Positions 27,085-34,624 of a DNA stretch of 57,285 nucleotides are shown here, one piece after another (position 1 is the stretch's first letter; every line of letters begins with the position of its first letter). Source of the stretch: BRHc4a sp049323915 (GTDB lineage: Bacteria > Bacillota > Desulfotomaculia > Desulfotomaculales > Desulfocucumaceae); the NCBI GenBank assembly GCA_049323915.1, contig JBMOPC010000095.1, positions 1 through 57,285 of the forward strand, in the 5' to 3' direction. The notes beneath the pieces are model-generated. The model made no database searches. It had not been told where the DNA came from and saw only the letters and a list, made by a program, of their open reading frames with translations. The position numbers and the translations under genes were made by a program.

Positions 27085-27151
27085 AAGGGGCTGCCGCCCC
27101 TGGACGCATAAGGTCCTTACCCCGCACTGAAGCAAGGGGGTGCACCCCCTT
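27085..27151. repeat. triple-hairpin repeat family B, copy 2
   Basis: Same three-palindrome layout as 21581-21651: GGGGC-tgcc-GCCCC, GGAC/GTCC and GGGGG-tgca-CCCCC, with the shared core CACTGAAGCAAGGGGG. Confidence 0.75.
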
Positions 27152-27163
27152 GAAACCCCCGGG

Positions 27164-27209
27164 TATAGGAAATTACCCACAAGACTTCCTTTCAGCATGA
27201 TTTCCTATA
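27164..27209. repeat. palindromic repeat family A, copy 3
   Basis: Left arm TATAGGAAATTAC, right arm CATGATTTCCTATA, centre ACTTCCTTT. It begins 8 bases past the terminator of the GH18 gene, the same arrangement as copy 1. Confidence 0.75.
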
Positions 27210-27217
27210 TCTGTATA

Positions 27218-27241
27218 AAGGGGCGTTAACTAACGCCCCTT
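27218..27241 (-). terminator. terminator of the GH18 gene
   Basis: Perfect 11-bp stem AAGGGGCGTTA/TAACGCCCCTT with a 2-base loop, 6 bases past the stop codon. The T run is short. Confidence 0.7.
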
Positions 27242-27246
27242 ACAGC

Positions 27247-28494
27247 TCAAAGCTTCTGCCTGACAGTCTCCCAGAAGGAATCGTCCTCAAACCCCATGCG
27301 CCATATGGCTATCCCACCGATGCCGTATTTTTTTACAAGCCCCAGCTTTATGGACAGGCTGTATTTGTTTTCAAACCACACCTGGTGACTGATTCCGTCC
27401 TTTTTGTATGTAAGATACGGTACGCTGTTGTAATTATCCCACTTTACATTCCAGTATCCAAGCATGTCAATCAGTCCCTGAACATTCTTCCATTTTATGG
27501 CCTTTCCCTTGCGGCCGTCCGGCCAGTCGTACCCGTATGCCGGTATACCCATCAGTATCTTTCCGGGGGGGATGACACCGGTGGAGTAATCCAGCACCCT
27601 GGTCATCCACGGAATGGAGGCCACAGGCCCGGCAGGCCCGCTGAACCAGTGCTCGTCATAAGTCATTATTACAACATAGTCGGACAGGCGACCAATGGCT
27701 TTATAATCGTAAGCCCCGTTCCAGTTGCTGCCATTGTCGCTGGTTTTTGCCGGCACGGCCACTGTTATAAGTTTTGACATGGGCCTGAGCTTCCCGCTCA
27801 GCTCCTCCAGAAAAGCGTTGAAGTCATTCTTACCGGCCGGGGGGATTCCCTCAAAATCTATATTTACCCCGCTATAGCCGTTTTCCTTTATCTCCCTGAC
27901 AATGTTCTCAATAAGGTTTTTTCTGTTTTTGCCGGAAATTGCGCTGTGCGCAGATTTTGTATCAATGGAGCCCGAGATGTTGTGAACGACCATAAGGCTT
28001 TTCACGCCTTTAGCCCTGGCCAGCTTTATTCCTTCGGATGAGACATTTCCTATCAGATTGCCCTGCCAGTCCACCCCAAAATCAAACATGGCCACCTGGT
28101 CAACCAGTTGGTTGTACTTCAACAGAGAATTGTGGGATTCCCTGTCGCCGGGATAATCCACGGCATAGTATCCCAGGACCACCCCGGATGCCTTCTTGTA
28201 ATGCAAAATATTCCATTCCTCAGGCCCCACCTGGCCGTTCACAGACAGTCCGTATTTTTTTTCCAGTGCCACAACGGAGTTATATGTAATGGGGCCGTAG
28301 TATCCGGTAACTTTCTGGGCGACCGGGAAAAAGCCTTCTTTTTTGAGCAATGTCTGCAGCTCGGATACCTTCTCCCCGCTGCTGCCCACTTTCAAAATGC
28401 CTGCGCCTCCAGTATCCGCAAATGCCGTGGCAAAAGGTACAAGTACTATCAGCAGTGCCAGAAGGAACAGATAAAGTATAAATTTCCTTTCCAT
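27247..28494 (-). CDS. peptidoglycan-binding GH18 hydrolase (spore cortex-lytic type)
   Basis: 415 aa exported protein: signal peptide (residues 1-26, ending FATAFA), one PG_binding_1 domain (about 30-95, LKVGSSGEKVSELQTLLKKE and VNGQVGPEEW), then a GH18 domain (about 105-415) with the catalytic segment GVNIDFEGIPP and YVVIMTYDEHW. GH18 proteins with peptidoglycan-binding modules in spore formers (YaaH/SleL-like) are N-acetylglucosaminidases acting on cortex fragments. The exact bond cut is inferred. It is monocistronic with its own terminator. Confidence 0.87.
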   Translation of the reverse strand: MERKFILYLFLLALLIVLVPFATAFADTGGAGILKVGSSGEKVSELQTLLKKEGFFPVAQKVTGYYGPITYNSVVALEKKYGLSVNGQVGPEEWNILHYKKASGVVLGYYAVDYPGDRESHNSLLKYNQLVDQVAMFDFGVDWQGNLIGNVSSEGIKLARAKGVKSLMVVHNISGSIDTKSAHSAISGKNRKNLIENIVREIKENGYSGVNIDFEGIPPAGKNDFNAFLEELSGKLRPMSKLITVAVPAKTSDNGSNWNGAYDYKAIGRLSDYVVIMTYDEHWFSGPAGPVASIPWMTRVLDYSTGVIPPGKILMGIPAYGYDWPDGRKGKAIKWKNVQGLIDMLGYWNVKWDNYNSVPYLTYKKDGISHQVWFENKYSLSIKLGLVKKYGIGGIAIWRMGFEDDSFWETVRQKL

Positions 28495-28692
28495 TCTTTC
28501 CTCCCATACTTCTATCTTATTTTACATCTTTCGACATCTATAATAGTACCAGGAAACACTCTCCGATGATATAATTGTTTTTTTCCAGCATGTCCATAGA
28601 TTTCATAAACCACCGAATAAAAATACATATTTAAAAAAATGGAATAAAGGGAAAGCTCCACTTAAAGCAAGAAAATTTGAGCGGAGGGACAA

Positions 28693-29886
28693 TTGGCGAA
28701 CAGAATCCTGCCTTCATTGTCAGCCGGGGAATACAGCCTGTTAGCCATGCTTTTTATGGCCGAATTTTCCAGAAGCGCCTTTTTTATTTCTTTCCTGCCC
28801 ATCTATGCGACAGAATTTTTGGGCTGGAGCCTGGCCGCCGCAGGAATGGCCGCATCGGTCCACTATTTTACCGAAACACTGGTCAAGTTTTTGGCCGGAT
28901 GGCATCTTGACCGGTTCGGCAGACCGGTTATACAGGGAGGCCTTCTGGTGTGCCTGATATCCCTTGCAGCGGCAGGGACTTATTCCCATCCGGCAATGAT
29001 GGCAGTATCGGCTGCAGCCTTCGGCCTTGGACTTTCCCCCTTATGGATAGGGGTTATTACCGTTGTGGCCCCCGCCAAAAAAAAAGACCGATCATCCCGG
29101 GTCAGCCTGGTCTTCGCAGCCTGGCTGGCAGGAATGGGCAGTGGCCTTTCAGTTATAAATTTTTTCATGTCGGCAGGCTACTTTCCGGCCTTTTCTGTGA
29201 TAGTCGGCTGTCTGCTGACCGCCTTCATTTTTTCCCTGTTTTTTTTTCCGCCGGTTAAAACAGGCAAAGCCGGCCCCGATGCCATCACCCGGACACTACA
29301 GATGATTTCAAACAAATCCCTTACCCGGCTGCTGCTGCCCGGGATGTTTTTACAGACGCTTTCAGCCAGCATATTGATACCTGTCCTGCCAGTATTTGCC
29401 AAACAAAAAATGGGGCTTAGCCATGACAGCTACGGAGTCCTTCTCCTGGCGGGCGGCGCGGCCACATTGGCGGCACTGATACCCATGGGCAGGCTGGCGG
29501 ATAAAATAAACTTAAAACCACTGCTGTTTACCGGGCTGTTGTCCTCCTCAGCCGCACTGTCCCTGCTGGCAGTTGCCGGAAACAGCAGCAACGCCCTGTT
29601 TATCGTAATAGCACTGGGAGTGTCTTACGGGGCCGTGCTGCCGGCCTGGAATACATTGCTGGCCAAAGCCATACCCCCTGAAAGGCAGGCCACGGGATGG
29701 GGCCTTTTTTCAACCGTTGAGGGTCTTGGCATCTCTGCAGGCCCCGCCATGGGGGGGTTTTTGGCAAATGTTTCAACCCTGGGGGGGATACTGCTGATTA
29801 CTTCCGGGATATTGTCAATTATGGCTTTTTTTTACGTCTTATACCCCCTGGAAAGATTTTTTACCCGGAATAACAGCATTTTATAG
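28693..29886 (+). CDS. MFS transporter
   Basis: 397 aa with twelve hydrophobic segments in two sets of six. The loop-2 motif region reads HLDRFGRPVIQGG and the second-half equivalent GRLADKINLKP. Substrate is unknown. The start is TTG with GGAGGGACAA upstream. It stops 9 bases before the polysaccharide deacetylase gene, so the two are very probably co-transcribed, which suggests an envelope- or polysaccharide-related export role. Confidence 0.85.
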   Translation: MANRILPSLSAGEYSLLAMLFMAEFSRSAFFISFLPIYATEFLGWSLAAAGMAASVHYFTETLVKFLAGWHLDRFGRPVIQGGLLVCLISLAAAGTYSHPAMMAVSAAAFGLGLSPLWIGVITVVAPAKKKDRSSRVSLVFAAWLAGMGSGLSVINFFMSAGYFPAFSVIVGCLLTAFIFSLFFFPPVKTGKAGPDAITRTLQMISNKSLTRLLLPGMFLQTLSASILIPVLPVFAKQKMGLSHDSYGVLLLAGGAATLAALIPMGRLADKINLKPLLFTGLLSSSAALSLLAVAGNSSNALFIVIALGVSYGAVLPAWNTLLAKAIPPERQATGWGLFSTVEGLGISAGPAMGGFLANVSTLGGILLITSGILSIMAFFYVLYPLERFFTRNNSIL

Positions 29887-29895
29887 AATGGAGAA

Positions 29896-31206
29896 GTGGG
29901 TTTCTTGACCGGGGAATTATTGACTCTCGCTGCCTGCACACTGGCGGTGTACAACCTGATCCCCACGGTGCTTGCCCGGATATGCAGTATTGGGGCAATC
30001 AGCCGCCTGCCGGTTAAAGATATGGTTATTATCACATTTGACGACGGGCCCGACCCGAAGTACACCCCCAGGGTCCTGGAAATACTGAATTCAGCCGGAG
30101 TAAAGGCATGCTTTTTCGTGGTGGGGGAAAAGGTCCGCAGGCACCCGGATATTATAGAAAAAATAATGTCGGGGGGGCACGATATAGGCTGCCACGGCTT
30201 CAGACACCGTATGCCCTGGCTGTTGGGGCCTGTGGGAACGATAAGAGAATTAAAGGAATCATACAGGGCCATAGAAGAAACAACCGGCCGCCAGCCTGCA
30301 GCATTCAGGCCCCCCTGGGGGCTTTTCAACCTGTCGCATTACATAACAGGTGTATTGCTTAAGTACAAAACAGTTCTGTGGTCCTTTATGAGCTGGGACT
30401 GGGGCAGGGGGACAACGCCGGAAAACATACTTAAAAAGGTTAAAAACAATGTTATAGACGGGTCAATACTGATTTTTCATGACAGCGACACCGCGCCCGG
30501 AGCCTTCGCCGGGTCCCCGGGAAAAATGATACTGGCGCTGCCGGAGATAATCAGCGAACTAAAAAAGAGGGGTTACCAAATAACCCCTCTGAAGGAATTC
30601 CTGCACTCACGCAGGGTTTCAACCGGCCAGTTCCCCAAAAGAATATGGAGTAAATGGGAAAAATTATTCAGCCTGTTATTCCGCATAAAGGAGGTCACCG
30701 CTCCCGACGGCAGCCCCACCATTTTCAGGACCTCTGTAAGGCGCTACCCGGGGCCCCCGGTGGAGATGCCCTGCGGCGGTGTATTGAAAACCGGGGAAAA
30801 AGTCTGTGAGATACATTTGAATAATGACTATATTATGGAGCACCTGAAAGGACAAACCGACGCCGCCATAATTGGTATAAGGGTGGTCCGTGAAATGCGC
30901 AGGTCCCTTCCGGCCCTTGCCCTTCATATAAAAACCGACCCCGGACTTAGTGGAGTGGACTTTCTGGCGGGGGTTACCATACTGCACAGGGGGGCGGTTT
31001 CCTTCGGCTTTATCACAGTGGATTTACAATCACCTCTTATAAAAAAAGCGGTGGGGGCGTATCAAAGGCTGGTGCTGAAATTATACCACCCTTCCGGAGA
31101 ACGCCCGGCCGGTCAGGGCGACCTGACCCCAAAGATAATTGTTATGAGTAAACAGACGCTTTTTTTAAAATATCTTAAAAAATTTACTCTGACTGAAGAT
31201 ATTTAA
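29896..31206 (+). CDS. polysaccharide deacetylase (CE4) with C-terminal extension
   Basis: 436 aa. One N-terminal hydrophobic segment may anchor it. The NodB domain (about 45-240) shows VIITFDDGPDPKYTPRVLE (catalytic Asp and metal Asp), GHDIGCHGFRH (metal His), FRPPWGLFNLS and ILIFHDSDT. Residues 250-436 form a second domain (EIHLNNDYIMEHLKG, ALALHIKTDPGLSGVDFL, FGFITVDL) resembling the YkoP-like domain seen in some Firmicutes, but I hold that with low confidence. It probably removes acetyl groups from a cell-wall or spore glycan. GTG start. Confidence 0.85.
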   Translation: MGFLTGELLTLAACTLAVYNLIPTVLARICSIGAISRLPVKDMVIITFDDGPDPKYTPRVLEILNSAGVKACFFVVGEKVRRHPDIIEKIMSGGHDIGCHGFRHRMPWLLGPVGTIRELKESYRAIEETTGRQPAAFRPPWGLFNLSHYITGVLLKYKTVLWSFMSWDWGRGTTPENILKKVKNNVIDGSILIFHDSDTAPGAFAGSPGKMILALPEIISELKKRGYQITPLKEFLHSRRVSTGQFPKRIWSKWEKLFSLLFRIKEVTAPDGSPTIFRTSVRRYPGPPVEMPCGGVLKTGEKVCEIHLNNDYIMEHLKGQTDAAIIGIRVVREMRRSLPALALHIKTDPGLSGVDFLAGVTILHRGAVSFGFITVDLQSPLIKKAVGAYQRLVLKLYHPSGERPAGQGDLTPKIIVMSKQTLFLKYLKKFTLTEDI

Positions 31207-31244
31207 ACAACACAGCACACAGGATTATAAAAGCTTTGACCCGT

Positions 31245-31275
31245 AAGCCCAGCCAAGGCAGGCTTTTTTTCTTTA
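31245..31275 (+). terminator. terminator of the MFS/deacetylase operon
   Basis: AAGCC-cagccaaggca-GGCTT followed by TTTTTTC, 40 bases past the stop. Confidence 0.75.
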
Positions 31276-31326
31276 TTATTTAGAAGCAGGGCCTTGAAAG
31301 TTTCCAAAAACATGGTATCCTATCTT

Positions 31327-31351
31327 TATAGGCACTATTATTATATAGGCA
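31327..31351 (+). promoter_or_regulatory. candidate operator: direct repeat TATAGGCA
   Basis: The 8-mer TATAGGCA occurs twice with a 17-base period just before the padR ribosome site, overlapping -10-like sequences. It is a possible PadR self-binding site. Confidence 0.35.
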
Positions 31352-31373
31352 TTATGCACATAGGGGGAGACAC

Positions 31374-31760
31374 ATGTGTCGGCATTCAGTTGGCAACAGT
31401 GGCGGAAATTGCCGGTGCGGGGGAGCATCTCTTGAGCGGTTTATGCAGCCATGCCTGCTATTGCTTCTCCATAACCGTAAAATTCATGGCTATGAATTAA
31501 TTCAATATCTTGGTGAATATGGTTTCGGTGAAAGCGAGCTGGACCCCGGCACTGTTTACCGCCATTTGCGCAGAATGGAGGAAGAAGGGTTTGTTTCCAG
31601 CGAATGGGATACCAGTAAAGGCGGCCCGGCCAAAAGATTATATCAATTAACCCCGGAAGGGGAGGCGGCATTGCATGTCTGGGCGGATCACATAAATCAT
31701 AATATAAGGCGTTTGTCTAAATTCATAGAAAGTTACATGAATAAATTCCCTGAAAAATAG
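31374..31760 (+). CDS. PadR-family transcriptional regulator with Cys-rich N-terminus
   Basis: 128 aa. The winged helix is recognisable in HNRKIHGYELIQYLGEYGF, ELDPGTVYRHLRRMEEEGFV and RLYQLTPEGEAAL, followed by a C-terminal dimerisation helix. The first 30 residues hold Cys at positions 2, 13, 15 and 27 (MCRHSVGNSGGNCRCGGASL, then QPCLLLLL), unlike ordinary PadR proteins, suggesting metal, metalloid or redox sensing. It sits 28 bases before the two permease genes and probably controls them. GGGGGAG lies 4 bases before the ATG. Confidence 0.8.
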   Translation: MCRHSVGNSGGNCRCGGASLERFMQPCLLLLLHNRKIHGYELIQYLGEYGFGESELDPGTVYRHLRRMEEEGFVSSEWDTSKGGPAKRLYQLTPEGEAALHVWADHINHNIRRLSKFIESYMNKFPEK

Positions 31761-31788
31761 TTGATTATATGCCAGGAGATGATGTTTT

Positions 31789-32265
31789 TTGCTTAACATC
31801 GTTTTATTTGCAGTTACATTAGCTGCACTTGCCTACTCTTATAAAAAGGACAGGCAAAAGACAAAGCAAGCCTTAAAGATAGCATTAAATTCTTTCCGTA
31901 ATACTCTGCCCAGCATGCTGGGTATCCTGGGATTAATTGGCCTTATGCTGGCTTTGGTTCCCAAAGATTTTATCGAGGGTTTATTCGGCAACAACAGCCC
32001 TGTCGGTATACTGATTATATCCGCTGTTGGATCAATAACGCTAATCCCTGCCTTTATCGCCTTCCCGCTGGCGGCTTCATTGCTTCAGGCAGGAGCAAGC
32101 ATTATGGCAGTTTCAAGTTTTATAACAACTTTGTTAATGGTTGGAGTTATTACTGCCCCCATGGAAATTCATTACTTTGGCAAAAAATTCACATTAATCC
32201 GTAATGCGTTGGGAATAATTACCGCCTTGGGTATTGCCGTTGTTATGGGGGTGTTGCTAAAGTGA
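31789..32265 (+). CDS. permease, first half (UPF0718/ArsP-like family)
   Basis: 158 aa, four hydrophobic segments. The sequence ALNSFRNTLPSMLGILGLIG then NSPVGILIISAVGSITLIPA and FPLAASLLQAGASIMAVSSF fits the permease family related to YraQ/ArsP, in which one chain normally holds two such halves. Here the halves are separate genes. The start is TTG with AGGAG 10 bases upstream. The stop overlaps the start of the next gene (GTGA), giving coupling and probable heterodimer formation. Confidence 0.75.
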   Translation: MLNIVLFAVTLAALAYSYKKDRQKTKQALKIALNSFRNTLPSMLGILGLIGLMLALVPKDFIEGLFGNNSPVGILIISAVGSITLIPAFIAFPLAASLLQAGASIMAVSSFITTLLMVGVITAPMEIHYFGKKFTLIRNALGIITALGIAVVMGVLLK

Positions 32266-32786
32266 AGGGGCAGCTAAAAAAATATTCTCTTTTCATACTG
32301 GTTGTAATCGTTGACTTTTTATTGCAATGGAAAGCTCCGGACATGGGAAGCATGGCTGTCAAGAGTTCAATTGATTATCTTGTTGAAATGTTCTTGTTTA
32401 TACCGCCGATCTTTGTTTTGGTTGGACTCCTAGATGTATGGGTGCCACGTAAGATTATCGAAAAAAACGTTGGCCCGGATTCAGGAGTTAGGGGGGTGGT
32501 CATATCCATTCTAGTGGCAACTGCTGCTGCTGGCCCGCTTTACGTTGGGTTTCCGGTTGCCGATGCCTTGCTTAAGAAAGGCTGCCGGATGGCCAATGCA
32601 GTTATCTTTTTAGGCACATGGGCAACCATAAAAATTCCCATGCTGATGATGGAAATAAAATTTATGGGGATATCATTTGCCTTAACCCGTCTGGCACTGA
32701 CACTGCCGGTGATAATAATAACCGGATACCTGATTGAAAAAATTTTAGGAACAGGAATAATTATGAAACAAGCCGCTTCTCAGTAA
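32262..32786 (+). CDS. permease, second half (UPF0718/ArsP-like family)
   Basis: 174 aa, four to five hydrophobic segments: YSLFILVVIVDFLLQW, FLFIPPIFVLVGLLDVWVPR, GVVISILVATAAAGPLYVGF and LGTWATIKIPMLMMEIKFMG. The GPLYVGFPVADALLKKG part mirrors IPAFIAFPLAASLLQAG in the upstream half, showing internal homology between the two gene products. GTG start within the GTGA overlap. The transported substrate is not evident; the Cys-rich regulator upstream suggests a metalloid or thiol compound. Confidence 0.75.
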   Translation: MKGQLKKYSLFILVVIVDFLLQWKAPDMGSMAVKSSIDYLVEMFLFIPPIFVLVGLLDVWVPRKIIEKNVGPDSGVRGVVISILVATAAAGPLYVGFPVADALLKKGCRMANAVIFLGTWATIKIPMLMMEIKFMGISFALTRLALTLPVIIITGYLIEKILGTGIIMKQAASQ

Positions 32787-32822
32787 CCGCCTTAAAACTG
32801 CATTTCATTGCAACTTATTCTT

Positions 32823-32938
32823 TTATACCTTTTTCATGGGTTTTCCGCAGCATACCAGGGCCCCCTTGCCCGACTCCTTAACCTCACTTTGTTGCAGCAA
32901 ATTTCGCAGAGGTAATTATCACCTGCCTTGGTTGCCAA
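32823..32938 (-). pseudogene. frameshifted desulforedoxin-like gene
   Basis: Minus strand: a TTG at 32936-32938 starts ATKAGDNYLCEICCNKVR; after one missing base the next frame continues VKESGKGALVCCGKPMKKV and stop at 32823-32825. Joined, this is about 38 residues with CxxC then CC, the desulforedoxin (or desulfoferrodoxin N-domain) Fe(Cys)4 site. Total length is 116 bases, one short of 39 codons, as a single-base deletion predicts. It could be a decayed gene or an assembly error. Confidence 0.7.
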
Positions 32939-33132
32939 TCAATACACTTCCCATTCAGCATTAATTATTTTTCGTCCTTTCCGGCAAGCCTGTAATCCAT
33001 TCGCACAATACTTTATAATCCTTTATTAAAAACATTCTAAGCATAAATACTTAAAAGTACCTTGCACAAATCTTAAATATTGTTTAAATATACTGCTGGC
33101 AAATTGTGTCACCCCATTACATCAGCCGATAT

Positions 33133-33143
33133 CGTGATATAAT
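33133..33143 (+). promoter_or_regulatory. extended -10 promoter of the glcD-like operon
   Basis: CGTGATATAAT: a TG one base before a perfect TATAAT, 33 bases before the start codon. No good -35 is seen, as expected for an extended -10 promoter. Confidence 0.6.
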
Positions 33144-33175
33144 GTTTTTTAAGAACAAAACAACGGGGTTCGTGT

Positions 33176-34576
33176 ATGAAAGACCGTTTTCTTGCCAACG
33201 CCATGAAAAGAATACTTGAGCCCGGCAGGGTGCTGGAGGATGAACTGGAAAGAAGGCTTTATTCATACGACAGCTCTTTCCTTTCCATACAAAGCAGATT
33301 TTGCCCCGACATCGTTGTACTCCCCCGCTCAACGGATGAAGTGTCGGCCATAATGAAGTTCGCCAGTGAAAACAGCATTCCCGTAACCCCCCGGGGGGCC
33401 GGAAGCGGAGAAACCTGCGGCTGTGTGCCGGTAAAGGGCGGCATTGTGCTGGACCTGTCATCCTGGAACACTGTTGAAGAAGTGGACGTTCTGAACATGC
33501 AGACGCTGGTCCGTCCAGGAGTGGTGCACTCCCGGCTGAACGAACATCTGGGCCGGTTCGGGCTGTTCTTCCCCCCCGACCCGGGAAGCACCCGCATGTG
33601 CACCATAGGAGGAATGGTTTCGAATAACTCCAGCGGAATGAGGGCGGTTAAGTACGGCACCACCGATCAGTACGTACTGGGGCTGGAGGTAGTACTTCCC
33701 GGCGGAGAGGTAATCACCACCGGCGGCCAAAACTGTCGATCACTTAAAAACGCCAGCGGCATAAACCTCACCAAATTATTTGTAGGCTCAGAGGGAACGC
33801 TGGGGGTTATCACCATGATAAGGCTGAGGGTATGGCCCAGGCCAAGGGCCAGGGGCATAGCCATGGCCTCCTTTGACGACCTGGACAAGGCGCCCCGGGC
33901 TGTGCTGGAAGTGTACAAGGCGGGCATACTGCCGTCAGGGATAGAGATACTTGACCAGTCCGCCATCAGGGCGGTAAACCTCTACCGCCCCGAAATAAAC
34001 CTCCCCCAGTCCGAAGCCATACTCCTTTTTGAGCTGGACGGAAACCCGGCCTCGGTTGAGTGGGAAGGGCGGGAGGTGGCCGGTATTTTAAAGCCCCTGG
34101 CCGCAATGATTGAGTGGAGCACAGACCCGCAGCGCATGACGGCCCTCTGGCAGGGAAGAAGCGTGGTGGCTGCGGCGGCGGCAAGGCTGAGGCCGGACGG
34201 GACCAGGGTGTTTGCCGGAGAGGATATATGCGTGCCGCTGAGCAAAGTAGCGGAATCCCTTAGAAGAATAAAGGAACTGGGGCAAAAATACAGTATCGAC
34301 GTGGTGTCTTACGGGCATATCGGGGACGGTAACATACACACCGCACTGGTCATCAACCCCGACATCCCCGAGGAAGTGGACCGTCTCAACAAACTGGTTG
34401 ACCAGGTACACAGGCTGGCCATTGAACTGGGAGGAACCACCACAGGAGAGCATGGAGTGGGGCTGGTGAGATCTGCATACTCCCTGCTGGAACACGGCAG
34501 CGCCCTGGATCAGATGCGCCGTATTAAAGCCGCCCTGGACCCCGGAGGGATAATGAACCCGGGCAAAATTTACTAA
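33176..34576 (+). CDS. FAD-linked oxidoreductase, GlcD/lactate dehydrogenase type
   Basis: 466 aa, FAD-binding type 4 (VAO/PCMH) fold. FAD motifs: PRSTDEVSAIMKFA, TPRGAGSGETCGCVPVKGG near residue 80, PDPGSTRMCTIGGMVSNNSS near residue 130, and VGSEGTLGVIT. The C-terminal domain shows GHIGDGNIH and GGTTTGEHGVGLVR. It oxidises a 2-hydroxy acid such as glycolate or lactate; the exact acid cannot be read from sequence. It forms an operon with the Fe-S partner 48 bases downstream. In a sulfate reducer, lactate is a likely electron donor (inference). Confidence 0.88.
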   Translation: MKDRFLANAMKRILEPGRVLEDELERRLYSYDSSFLSIQSRFCPDIVVLPRSTDEVSAIMKFASENSIPVTPRGAGSGETCGCVPVKGGIVLDLSSWNTVEEVDVLNMQTLVRPGVVHSRLNEHLGRFGLFFPPDPGSTRMCTIGGMVSNNSSGMRAVKYGTTDQYVLGLEVVLPGGEVITTGGQNCRSLKNASGINLTKLFVGSEGTLGVITMIRLRVWPRPRARGIAMASFDDLDKAPRAVLEVYKAGILPSGIEILDQSAIRAVNLYRPEINLPQSEAILLFELDGNPASVEWEGREVAGILKPLAAMIEWSTDPQRMTALWQGRSVVAAAAARLRPDGTRVFAGEDICVPLSKVAESLRRIKELGQKYSIDVVSYGHIGDGNIHTALVINPDIPEEVDRLNKLVDQVHRLAIELGGTTTGEHGVGLVRSAYSLLEHGSALDQMRRIKAALDPGGIMNPGKIY

Positions 34577-34624
34577 AAAGCCGCAATTCCGGCCCCCTGG
34601 GCTGTTTTCAGGACAGGTGAAAAT

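Noticed and set aside
31294..31500. 68-codon plus-strand ORF over the padR start
   Set aside because: It is in a different frame from the clear PadR fold and covers the promoter and operator-like repeats.
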